Shown: positions 52,095 to 63,189 of the stretch, one piece after another | How the letters are laid out: each line of letters begins with the position of its first letter | Numbering within the stretch: position 1 is the first letter of the stretch | Origin: Taenia hydatigena | Taxonomy: Eukaryota > Platyhelminthes > Cestoda > Cyclophyllidea > Taeniidae | DNA: 64,000 nt | NCBI GenBank assembly: GCA_036345935.2 | Contig: JADWOT020001216.1 | Location: 1 to 64,000 of the forward strand | Direction: 5' to 3' | The notes under the pieces: model-generated | The model's input: the letters and a program-made list of their open reading frames with translations, nothing else | Databases searched by the model: none | What the model was told of the DNA's origin: nothing | Made by a program: the position numbers and the translations under genes

Positions 52095-52247
52095 CGAGTT
52101 ACTGATTAATTCATTGATATGTTCATCCCCTCGCTCCTTTGCTTTCTTTTAAGCTGTTTTGTTGTTCGGTTGATTGCCTAATGCTCTTCTTCAGCCCACC
52201 CGTCAATGAACGTGACAGCACAATATCGGAGCCATGACTTTGGTAGC

Positions 52248-52287
52248 CCTCCCTTCCTCCCACCCTCTCTCCCTCCCTCCTTCCTTA
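52248..52287 (+). repeat. Polypyrimidine (CCCT/CCTT) tract
   Basis: About 40 bases almost entirely C and T; simple sequence. Confidence 0.75.
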
Positions 52288-52470
52288 CTTGCATGGAAAA
52301 TCAGTAGTTGGCACGGTTGACTCGTGAGTGTTTTTCTCTTATAACCAACACGTTTTAATAGATGACGCTGTCACATCTTTCGCACATTTGAAATCCATTC
52401 TCAAGGCTGCAAGGCAGCATGTCACAAATGCACTTGTCATCAGTGCCAACAATCAACTGCAACCCAACAA

Positions 52471-53136
52471 NNNNNNNNNNNNNNNNNNNNNNNNNNNNNN
52501 NNNNNNNNNNNNNNNNNNNNNNNNNNNNNNNNNNNNNNNNNNNNNNNNNNNNNNNNNNNNNNNNNNNNNNNNNNNNNNNNNNNNNNNNNNNNNNNNNNNN
52601 NNNNNNNNNNNNNNNNNNNNNNNNNNNNNNNNNNNNNNNNNNNNNNNNNNNNNNNNNNNNNNNNNNNNNNNNNNNNNNNNNNNNNNNNNNNNNNNNNNNN
52701 NNNNNNNNNNNNNNNNNNNNNNNNNNNNNNNNNNNNNNNNNNNNNNNNNNNNNNNNNNNNNNNNNNNNNNNNNNNNNNNNNNNNNNNNNNNNNNNNNNNN
52801 NNNNNNNNNNNNNNNNNNNNNNNNNNNNNNNNNNNNNNNNNNNNNNNNNNNNNNNNNNNNNNNNNNNNNNNNNNNNNNNNNNNNNNNNNNNNNNNNNNNN
52901 NNNNNNNNNNNNNNNNNNNNNNNNNNNNNNNNNNNNNNNNNNNNNNNNNNNNNNNNNNNNNNNNNNNNNNNNNNNNNNNNNNNNNNNNNNNNNNNNNNNN
53001 NNNNNNNNNNNNNNNNNNNNNNNNNNNNNNNNNNNNNNNNNNNNNNNNNNNNNNNNNNNNNNNNNNNNNNNNNNNNNNNNNNNNNNNNNNNNNNNNNNNN
53101 NNNNNNNNNNNNNNNNNNNNNNNNNNNNNNNNNNNN
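52471..53136. other. Assembly gap (666 N)
   Basis: A run of N; any open frame across it is meaningless. Confidence 0.99.
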
Positions 53137-56100
53137 CTAGTCCCATATGGCAGCTATATGTCGACAAACTTAACTAATTGCTTTGGGCAGCATCAACACT
53201 CCTCAGTGCCATTAAGCGACAGATATGGTTGTTAAACGACACACACGCGCACACCCACACAATTTGATAAGGGAATCAACTGTCTATGTTAGGTTCTGCA
53301 GAACAATTAGGGCATCAAGTCATTACACATCGTTTCTCCTACCAATTAATCGCACTTTGGCAATGTGTCACCACACTCACTGCAACACACACCTGTAGCC
53401 GTCAATGAAAACGCCTCCTTGCGTAGGTTATGCATGCACGGATGCTCCTCAACAAATTGAGTCGAATTTCTTTAGCATTAGTCAAACCACTTTTACGCAC
53501 ACACAGCTCACACCAACCACACTGCCGATCACTTCACAGCTACCTCGTATTGGCTTCACCTCACACCATACAACTATCAAAGGCGACAGAACCTGAACAT
53601 CCTATTTTGAAAAATAAACAAGCAAAACTAATATTTGTAGACCAACGATAACATCAGACTTAATTTACACAACATTTCGTCTTACAGGAAAGTACTCACC
53701 AGACTACCGCTTAGCACCAAAACACCACATCCAGTCTTTCATAACTCCTCCGAACACAAAGTCACGCTACTTATGTCCTGCACAAGTGAACATTCAACAT
53801 CGAGCAGGGAAACCTTCAGCAAGATCGATTGGTCGAATGTCTGCAACACCACATCTGTCAACGACGACGACGACGACGACGACGAGTTCAAGGGCGCATA
53901 GTGCCGTCTCAGTGGACTCCCATGGGCTGGCTTCCACAGCCACATTCTCCTTCTTCGATACCACCGTCAGCAACGACGCATGTTGTTGGCAGGACCCCAT
54001 AACCACCACGAGACCTAACTACTTAAATACAAAAATACTGCGCTACCAAGTTTTGCACCCAAAATTAGCACCCAGTACTGTTCAATAATGTCTACATGCT
54101 TACCACAAAATACACCAACGAAAAAATGCTCTTGCCGGACTTTGCACCTACAACGAAACTAGCACCGTGTAGTGCCAGGTGATTGGTAGATTTTTCCTTT
54201 TGTTTCCAACAGATTAGATCCCTCCTGCCATAATCTCTCCCTTTTGATATCATCCACTATCCAACCAACCGCCAGGACAGCTTCAACTGCTCCCCTTCAA
54301 AATCATTCTGCGAAACGAACAAGCGATGAAAAGTGCTGTTGCTGGATAACAAATTCTCGTCCAAATTCAATTCCTCATCTTCATTCAATAAAAAAACTTT
54401 TATGCGTTCAGACTTGTTCATGTACATGCACACAACTATGAACAAGTCAACTTGATGCATCCCAAGTACATAAACTGAGAAGTAACACAAAATACATTCG
54501 CGTACAGTGAAAAAGTCAGTAAATACAAAGATAAAAGGCATACACTTCAAAATGCAAACAAATTCGAATTCAGGAAATGGGCCCAGAGTAGATTTCAAAA
54601 CAGCTCTGCAGCACTCCCGCCCATTTCCACCCCAATTCACCGGCCTTTCTCAACGCGATCATAAGCCTGCCTACCAGCTCAACACTAACCTCACATCCAT
54701 GTCGTCTGTTTACCTGCTGACCATGCAATTATCCAATGCTTGAACCAAAAGAGCTAACACCCATCGCTATGCCATCAAACGCAACAATATCATCCATGGC
54801 AAGATCCGCATTGCAGGTCAAAGGAGACGCTCCTACAGATGACTTAAACATCTCACATTGCATATCCCACACGCTCATCACATGTAGCTTCACCACTACT
54901 CTAAATTCGTAGTATCCGAAACCTACAGAAGGAAAAAAAGTGGAGAAACCGATACACAAACGTCCGATGACCCGCCACATCAACACATACTAGCAAATAT
55001 AATATCTTAAAAACCAAACATTTAAGACCGCTACAAGGCAACGTCTGTGCAGCAATGCGAAAGTGCCCAGTGAAGAGTTACAGGTCTCTCAGTAACCATC
55101 CTCCTGCTCCTCAATCAGCCTCAAACACTAACTCATGTCAGAGCTGAACCCACATAGCAAGTTTCACAAAGATACTATCAACACACAACCGTGGTCTCGA
55201 AGTCAAGAAACGACCGAATTGCGAAGTGCCCGCACACTCTATACATTCTCCGCCAAAGCAGACAATATAGGTATAAAAATAACGCACCCGCTGCCGTACA
55301 TAAATACGAGTGGGTCTACGAAGAGGTGATAAGAGCACGTTGCACAAAATAGCGCAAATCGGGCTTACCACTGCACAAAACGTAGCGACCAATGAACTAC
55401 AACCTAATCTTACATAGGAAATGCAATGAGTAATAGCGACGGCGAGATTCGTGCTCAGTGTTGCTAGGTAACACTTCCACGCCCAGCTGATAATGCTCCA
55501 TCAGAGATACACATTCCTGTCAAGTAAAATGAGGACCAACATGCATACCGAGTGAGTCCCAATAATTGCTGAGGTTTCTGCTTTCTAAACAAATGAAGCC
55601 TCTCAGCTATAATTCAAGCACACTTGCAAGCACCAAACACTTCACACGAAAACGAAGATTAGAATCAACCGCGCAACCCCGATTCGGCATAACAAATAAA
55701 TGCGATTAAGTTTCGTCATTATAAAGCAAAACTAGCCTCTAAATTTAACCAAAAACTCAGCAATACTAACATACTTGCATACATGCATTTATACGCATCT
55801 ACAAAATAGTGAACCACAATAAAGCAACTAGAAAGCTTTTTTATAAAATTTAAAGAGCAATAATCACAAGACTACAAACTGGTATTTTTTAAAATGTGCT
55901 AGCCTCTGCTTAGTACCTATGAAAATGTCAAAGCTAAACAATTTGCAACATGTCTACGGAGCGACATAAGCTACCACCGATAATGTATGCATTCAGCATA
56001 AAATCTGTGCTTTTATCGTTCCTTTTGATCACCACGCTCTATATCTCACCTGCTCTTTAGAAGCAAGTGTGGCGTCAAAGTCCATTTAGTCAAAGACCTG

Positions 56101-56930
56101 AAAAGGGACGAACTAATGCGCCATTCTTTTTGAATCAGGCAGTGCTGATTGAGCCGAAGTAGCATCTTGTACACTGAGCACCCTTAACCCCTCCAACCTA
56201 CTAACATCTCAAGCCACCTCAATTGGCTTCTTGGGTGATCAACATGATTCCTTGTTTCTCGAGGCTGCATACGACAGGGAGATGTCGCTAGTACATCGCA
56301 GTCTCCATTGCACCCCTGACGAACGTAATGCCACCTGAATCAGATGAGCCAGCAGAAGCCAGTCTGACACTTGACAAGATCAAGGGACCCATGGCAAACT
56401 TCGATTTTACGAATCCTCTTCCTCGAACCCATGACAATGCCAGTCACGTAGTTGAGGTGCCTACCCATTTTGAAAAGAGTAAGTAGAGCTTTGGTCGCAT
56501 CGCCTTTGTTGGATGACTGAAAAGCATTCTCCTACCGACAATTTCCTATTTTATGCCCTTGTGGCCCTTCTCAGTGCTACAGCTGACCCTAATTGTGGAT
56601 GGATCAACAAACCGCAGACAATTCGTGCATCCATTATTCTGCACAAATGCGTTTCCCTTACTTATGTACTTTGTATTCCCTAACACGTGTTTCGTGCAAC
56701 TTCCAGTCCACGAAAGCGTCTAATGCGCCATGTCATCAACCGTTAGCGACAAAAAATGCGTGTGGCTGTGCCCCCAGCCTTATCTAGGCGTCGATGTGTA
56801 CGATTTATACGTAATCACATAATGCACGAATTCAACAAAGGTAACTGTGGAACTTTGCGACTTGCCCGAGGATAAAAGTAGGCATACCACTTGAGCAGAA
56901 CAACTATATTCCTCACGTAGAAATAATTTG
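53137..56930. other. C/A-rich, G-poor region without a confident gene
   Basis: Several lines here have 15-20 C but only 5-6 G per 60 bases. Minus-strand frames are fairly long, e.g. 54640-54257 (127 codons, FLLNEDEELNLDENLLSS) and 54986-54729 (AMDDIVAFDGIAMGVSSFGS). A GT-rich strand has fewer stop codons, so these are weak evidence of coding. Confidence 0.4.
53861..53884 (+). repeat. (ACG)8 microsatellite
   Basis: Eight perfect ACG units. Read on the minus strand it would give a Ser or Val run in the overlapping open frames. Confidence 0.9.
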
Positions 56931-56940
56931 TGCTTGTAGC

Positions 56941-56961
56941 GTGGCCTAGAGGTTAGGCCAC
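56941..56961 (+). repeat. Perfect short inverted repeat with a box A-like sequence
   Basis: GTGGCCTA and TAGGCCAC arms around AGAGGT. It contains TGGCCTAGAGG, a match to the tRNA D-arm/box A. A T-arm counterpart 45-55 bases on is not recognisable, so a worn tRNA-like SINE head is only possible. Confidence 0.35.
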
Positions 56962-57390
56962 CCGACGAAGGTACGGTGATCATCCAAGTGACCGTAGACG
57001 AGACTGCGAACTGAACAGCCAACAAAAGTGCAAATTTTTGGGCTGAATATTCCCATTACCATGCTAATCAGTAGTAGCATAGCGTTTGGTCCAGCTATGG
57101 ACAACTAGCCGAGTCCTCCATTTTCCAGAGCCAATACCTCAGTAATTCATGCTAACAGTGCACAGATGTAATGCTTATCTTCTCCAAAAGTGCTTTGTAG
57201 GCCAGAGGCGAAGGAACAATTTGAACCTGATCGCGAAGCAGCGTGGTTTCTCCCCCTTGAACTCTTCTACAATATCTTTTTCTACTCTCTTGCACTTAAT
57301 GGAAAAATTTAAGCGTATTCAGCCGTTTAATAGTAAGGGTGGAAAGGGGGAAGACAGGGAACCTCCTACACAGATCCTCTGCCTATGCCT

Positions 57391-57775
57391 TGTAGCGTCC
57401 CGAGGCCCCCTCGAAGGCAAGAGAAGGCAGAATACTAGGGTGGAATATATATGTAGTACTTTGTTTGTTAGAACTACCGGTTTCTGTCAAGGTCACAGAG
57501 GTGGCCGTATTGCCCTAGCTGCGTGAGCTGGCCTCCAGGCCATGCCAGCAGCCCTTTTCCCTCTGTCCGGTGAATATATATATTCTACGCCAGCATTCCG
57601 CCTTCTTTTGCCTTCAAGGGAGCCTCGGGACGCTACAATATATGTATATATATTCAACGGACAGAAGGAAATAGGCCACTGCCATGGCCCAGCGGCCAGC
57701 CTACGCAGTTAGGGCAAGATGGCCACCCCTATGACCCTGACCGAAAACCGCCAGTACAAAGAATCAAAGCACTAC
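57391..57775 (+). mobile_element. LTR- or MITE-like element, outer copy, interrupted
   Basis: The left part, 57391-57452, starts TGTAGCGTCCCGAGG. The right part, 57638-57775, resumes with the TA-rich TATATTCAACGGACAG and ends CTACA. Joined in order they match the solo copy at 58300. The TG...CA ends would fit a short LTR; a small TIR (TGTAG/CTACA) would fit a MITE. No coding sequence. Confidence 0.75.
57453..57637 (-). mobile_element. Same element, inner copy inserted in reverse
   Basis: The minus strand reads TGTAGCGTCCCGAGGCTCCC at its start (57637) and ...CAAACAAAGTACTAC at its end (57453), a complete copy of about 185 bp. It is flanked on both sides by ATATAT, consistent with a target-site duplication in the TA-rich middle of the outer copy. 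Confidence 0.75.
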
Positions 57776-58299
57776 ATTGCCCCTCTTCTCCTTCGAGCGT
57801 CGTCCCCGACGCGCCCCTTGGTACACCACCAGCATTAGCCATCACAACGTAGTCAGTGCTGCAAGAAGCACCAACGAGCTAACCATGCCAGTCGCCAACA
57901 TTCGACGCGATTGAGGCGATGCTTGACACCAACGTCAATGATCGCTCTTGGCAGTGCATTAGACTTTGAGTTTCGTTTGGCCCGGAAACAAAATCCAGAA
58001 TAAGTGGTTCTGCCGAACATCAGTATGTCCATAGGGGGGTGTTAGCAAGCCGTTCTCCTTAAGCAACTATATTAAGGTAATCTTCGTAACGAAACTTTGA
58101 GGTGGTTTGTGGCTAGTGTCGCTTCAGTTGTTAATACCTCTCTTGTAGAACATGGGGATGGAGTAGATGCCAGAGGCAGGCGTTATCCGTGGCCCATCCG
58201 TAGCACATGCGCTTCCTTCGCACCGATGCAACGTGCAGCAGGCGGTAGAGATCGGGATAGAAAGCCTATAGAGTTGGATCCGCTTTCCGCTGCCACCAA

Positions 58300-58467
58300 T
58301 GTAGCGTCCCGAGGCTCCCTCGAAGGCAAGGGAAGGCAGAATACTAGGGCGAAATATGTATATTCAACGGACAGAGTGGAAATAGACAGCTGCCACGCAG
58401 CTCAGGCAAGATGTCCGCCCCTATGACCCTAACCGAAAACCGATAGTACAAACAAACAAAGTACTAC
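58300..58467 (+). mobile_element. Same element, solo copy
   Basis: 168 bp from TGTAGCGTCCCGAGGCTCCC to AACAAACAAAGTACTAC, uninterrupted. It shares the inner blocks GAAGGCAGAATACTAGGG, TATATTCAACGGACAG and CCCCTATGACCCT with the nested copies. Confidence 0.8.
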
Positions 58468-58469
58468 TG

Positions 58470-61400
58470 CCTAATACGAGAAGGTCCATTACTCTGTGAC
58501 GTCTTAATCATCCTAGACGAAGCGGTCAATCAATAGCGTATTACCAGTATGTTGTAGAATCGCCTGTGTCGAAACCGAGAGATTCAAATTGTGTTCCTGC
58601 CCTCGCTTACGATGTACGTTTAAAGAAAAGTAAGCATTACACTATTATATCACCAGCAAACGTGGGTTGTGAAAAACCTAAAAAATCAGACTTGGCACAA
58701 AGGTAGCTAGTTAGTAAAGAATAACCTAAGGAACGACTCACTAAGACCTTGTTTTTGGCGTGAAAATCATTAAAATTGTAACCTTGTGTTTAGAGTGTCC
58801 TGCAAATGCCTTGCAAAACTGCATTTGCTTAGTCTTATTAGTTAAATAAGAGAAGTTGTGTTTTCACTGTGATACCTAAGGCAGATTAGAATTCCTGCGA
58901 CAACTATTTGCTTTCATCGTACCTAATACCCCTCTTATGTATCTAGCGGTATGTATGAAGAGATGACTTGAGTGTGTTCGTCGCCGTGCATGGTTCGTGG
59001 TTCGCACCCACGAGTCCAGGTATGTGAGTATTCATATTTGAAATTTTTTAACTTATTTTATGCGTATGCATAGGTAACCCTTTAGTATTGGCATGAAAGT
59101 GTGGCTAGCGGATTTTGAGGCTTGCTGAAATCGTGGTTCGTGTGATGCTTGTGATGAAATGCTCAGATTCTATTAACTTGCGTAATTAAATGCCTAAGCG
59201 CACTTTAAATTAGGGTGGTGTCTGCTAATTTTGGCTGTTGTAAGTCTTTTGCAAGTCATGATGAAAGGTGAGGAGTCTGATTTTACTATTATTTGTTGCC
59301 ACTACTTCATGTGTGGCTGACGAATCGCGTATTAAATCGATGGACTTGCCGCTTGAGAGCATTCGAACTAATTGAGACGAATTAGAGGTAACCGTCTTGG
59401 TTGTGTTGCATTCATTGAAGAAACAACAAAATTGATTCGAGGAAACTGTAAGCGGATAATGCAGCGATTGTGTGGTGCAAATCTCTAGCCCAGATTTTCG
59501 TCTCTAGCACATAGCTGAACTAAAACTGTTGGCTGCAGTCATTCTAGTAGTTCATTGTAGGAGTTCACTTATCACATTGCGCTTGCATGGCTTCCTTTCC
59601 TTTGCTCTAGTCGATAAAGAAGTTGCTGACTGCAACGACAAGTGCAAACGAAAAGTTGCATGCTGACTTCGGTGAATGGATAAAGAATTATGATTGTTGG
59701 AAAGGTGGGAAAGCGGTTTGGGTGTAACGCATCCATCGTTCCACTAAGAGATGGCATAACACTAAAAATCGTCTGAGCGTGGACGTGAGAGGAGATGCGA
59801 AATAGCTTGGATTCGACAATGCTAGAATCACAAATCGATGGTTTATTTCCAGCTCGTGATGTTATTTAGGCCTTTTTATGCAGGAATTTGATATCTTCCT
59901 AGGTAAATTACATGTCTTTAGCAGCAGGTGGTGAGCTGGAATGATTTCCGCATATGGATATGATTTATACGCTTCCAAAAAATGCTACTACACGCCAGTT
60001 TTCAGTTGTAAAGGATATGATCAATGCCCCCTCTTCGCTGTGCAGTCGTTGGTGCGTCAAAAGACTTGGCACTCTTTCATCATAAAGCTTGCTGCCCAAT
60101 TTGATAATGTGTGATTAATTTAGCACTCCTTGGATGAGGTGGAGAAATGCAGTGAAGGCGAAGGCTCGCGGTGTTGCGTCCTTGGTGGGACTGCAGGTGT
60201 CACGAGATGGATTCTTTCCGCGCTTCTTTTCTCGGCCGTGAGTGCAGCTGAGGTCTTGGTGATTCTGTTGCCTTGTATGAGGTACAGTATGTGTTCACTG
60301 TCGTCTTACCAACGTTGCATGCATTTGATGCGCTGATTAATGCAGAGTGGCCTAATGTCGTCTCTTGAACGTCCTTTCCTTATTTGTTTATAATTGGCTG
60401 ATGTGAAGTGCTGTAAGCATATTGGGTGAGGTTAGAGCTGTGAAACAAGCGTAGGAGTGTTCTTGGTGGATGATTGCATTTGTTTTATGCAGACAGTTTT
60501 TTGATGAAAAAAACAATGAACATCTAATCTGTTGTAAATCCTTTGAGAATAAAGTGGGTGAAGTCATTTTTTGAAGGTTCATCCGTTTTCTGTAACGTAC
60601 TCTGTGAATCGGTCATTTGGTGGCCCTTTTAGATGGATATTGCTTGCATTGGACACGAGCTAGCAGATGAACACGTAGGGTCGTGGTGTCCCTTTTACAC
60701 CTTCGTGGCCTATTGCTTGTCTGTGGGGGGTCATCACCGTGGTCTCTGGTGTGATTTTTGCATTTCCCTCCATGCATCTCTGTTGGAATCTGGTAGTGTT
60801 GTCATTTCCCTTCGGTGCTTCCAAATTATTAATTATTATTAAGGTACTAGTACCCACCACAATTCAGTTGTTAGGTTGAGTTGGCACAACTGATTGTCTG
60901 TGTGGTTTGGTCCAGGCTAGTACTCCGCAGCGAAGATGGCTACAAGACGTATGAACTGCACGTGAGAAAATATTACGTTCATATGTGATGGTAGTCCAGA
61001 TTCATCCTAGTCACCGTGGTATCTCAGTGTGGAGGTAGAACTTGACCTTGTAAATTCACAGAGGCGAATTGGTGGCGGATGCACTAACGAGGCCGATCAG
61101 AAGTGTTTTTGACGTTAATGTGTCCACAGGCTCTGCCTCGAGGAATGAAGTGAAGAACTTGCATCCGATTCGCATATAGTGGGGGCGTTACGCAGGAATG
61201 TTGGGCTAGTCTTTGTCATGAGCTCAGCAAGGTGTTTGTGTGATGGACTTTATGTACAAACACCGATTTCATTGCAGTGCTTTGACTTTATAATTATTCA
61301 ATTTTGAGTTAATGGCTACCCTTTAGTGCCTGATTGTGAGTTTTTCCATCTATCCCGCTGTCATTTTCACCAACCGCCTTTATACCTCGTTAATCAGTAA

Positions 61401-61760
61401 CATCGATTTTTGCCGTTATCCCCGCTTTCCTAACAGACAAGGAGTGCGATGCGATAAAGGCGGTGGCCGACACATGACCATTGAAGCGACACGTCTTAAC
61501 AACTTCGAGCTTCCTGCTGCAATATCATCACCAAGACCGTCAACTTGGAATAGCCGCCAACAGTCTCCTCGAAATGCCAATCACTTTCTGCTGCTGCAGT
61601 GCTGCACATGGCGCTGGCGCGGGTGACGCCTCCTGTGTGGAGGCGCAGAAGCACCGCAACCTTGACCTCGCCTTTCCCATTGTGCGTCTATTTCGCCAAA
61701 TTCCTCATTACACTGATAGCCCTTGCCCGCCAACTGTACTTCTTTGTACTCCTTTTGTAT
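58470..61760. other. G/T-rich region without a confident gene
   Basis: No recognised protein. A plus-strand frame near 60124-60290 has a helix-like stretch (WILSALLFSAVSAAEVLVIL) after a Cys/Gly/Glu-rich start. An isolated T-arm-like hairpin lies at 58996-59012. The strand composition is opposite to that of 53-57 kb. Confidence 0.4.
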
Positions 61761-61763
61761 TAG

Positions 61764-61949
61764 GTGGTAGCGCACATCTATGACAGCGTTGATGAGTGGC
61801 AGGCAGATGGTGCCACCGACTTGCTGATTGCTGTTGTCGGTTCTGAAATCGAGGACACTAATGCTAATGGTTCTGTTGCCTTTGTGCCTTCCGTTGAAGC
61901 TATGGATTTGGTGACGTGGCAGTTCGTCGGTGTGATATGGAGCGTGCAG
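61764..61949 (+). CDS. Possible internal exon, unknown protein
   Basis: The acceptor is TACTCCTTTTGTATTAG and the donor CAG/GTACTG. The piece between is 186 nt, exactly 62 open codons, phase 0 at both ends. The peptide is acidic and balanced (DSVDEWQADGATDLLIAVV, then GSEIEDTNANGSVAFVPSV). No family was recognised. The opposite strand is also open (140 codons, 62003-61581), so coding is not certain. Confidence 0.35.
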
Positions 61950-62760
61950 GTACTGTAGATGGTGGAGACGAATGATCTCATGAGATGGCGGGATATGCAG
62001 CACCAGTGGTTTATTTGCTCGTCGTGATCTTGCGGAAGAGATGGAGAGGGGATTTTACGACGTCAACTTTGTTCGAACTGCAAGTTCTCTTCCCTTTCCT
62101 ATTATAAACGCTGACGGGATTAACCTGAACATTTATTTGGCTAATCAATAGTCACTGAAATTTAGCTTAGGCAGTTGTCTTTTTTCCTATTATTTAAACT
62201 AGCCGAAAACTATGAAGACTCTTATTAGTCGACCGTCATTTATTTGTAAAATCCAAATTTTCTTTACTAATGCTGTGTGCTAGATTTCGCTATAATGCTT
62301 GCAAGACTTCCGCCTGCATTATATGTTCCTTTAGAAAGATTATCCTTATTTGCCAAGATCTAAAATGCTAGGACTGCTGCCTGATGGTTGAATACGGTCG
62401 GTTGTAGTTTGCGACGAACCTGTGCTTAGACCACCCAATAAATTGACTCACATTGCGTGTACTACCCAGTTGTAGAGTGAGCACTTTGAGTGACGTTTGG
62501 TGTGGTTTTGCTTTGTGATGACTACAAACCGAATGGTGTTTGTCCACAGCACGCGAAATGTACTTCGTCGTTGTCAAATGTCCGACGGGTTCGACTAGTT
62601 AAGGTTTCCGTCTAACTTTCGAGTGATATTCGCTAAAGGAATGGCACGAAAAGAAAGCCGTGAGAACTTGCCACCAAAGTTGGGCTTATTTTATGCATTT
62701 ATGAGTAGATCAAACTTGAATGAGAACTCCTCAGCTTGTGGCTAACCGTGGTTTAAATGA

Positions 62761-63175
62761 GAGGATCTCGAGTCAGATTGTAACAAAGTGCAAGCATTGG
62801 GTAGGTATGTGAGCACCTCTTGGTGGTGGGGCGTTTGCCTGTGTTGTCGCGGCATCAAGGCGTTTCTCCCTTTTCTAAAAGCCTTTTACGATTTTTTATT
62901 GGAAATCGGTGATCTGCTGTGAGTCGCGTGCTGTGTTTTTTATGAGGAGCTCTCGAGAGAGACTGTGACTAAATGAGAGCATTCTGTGTGTAACCACCAC
63001 CTGGTAGTAGGGTGTTTGCCCAAGTTATCGCGGCACCAACACGTCTCTCCTCCTTTCAGATCCCTTTCACGTTTTTCAGTGTTGCGAAGGGGAACTGCTG
63101 AGACAGTCGCGTGCTGCGTTTGTTATGAGGAGCTCATGAGAGAGACTGGCGAAGTGATATCATTCTAAATGCGTT
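62761..63175 (+). repeat. 183-bp tandem repeat, about 2.3 units
   Basis: Units start at 62761, 62944 and 63127, each with GAGGA(T/G)CTC. Both full units share a GGTGTTTGCC/GGCGTTTGCC block, TCGCGGCA and GTCGCGTGCTG before the next unit. The third is cut off. It lies directly next to the decayed gypsy element. Confidence 0.8.
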
Positions 63176-63189
63176 CGCATTGCCCTATG

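Noticed and set aside
52328..53177. Open frames of 250-270 codons
   Set aside because: They consist almost entirely of N from the assembly gap.
54257..54640. A 127-codon minus-strand frame with an acidic segment
   Set aside because: The G/T-rich minus strand has few stops here. No family and no convincing splice sites were seen, so it is kept only as a remark.
58996..59012. A perfect T-arm-like hairpin (CGTGG, TTCGCAC, CCACG)
   Set aside because: No acceptor, D or anticodon stem can be built around it, so it is not called a tRNA.
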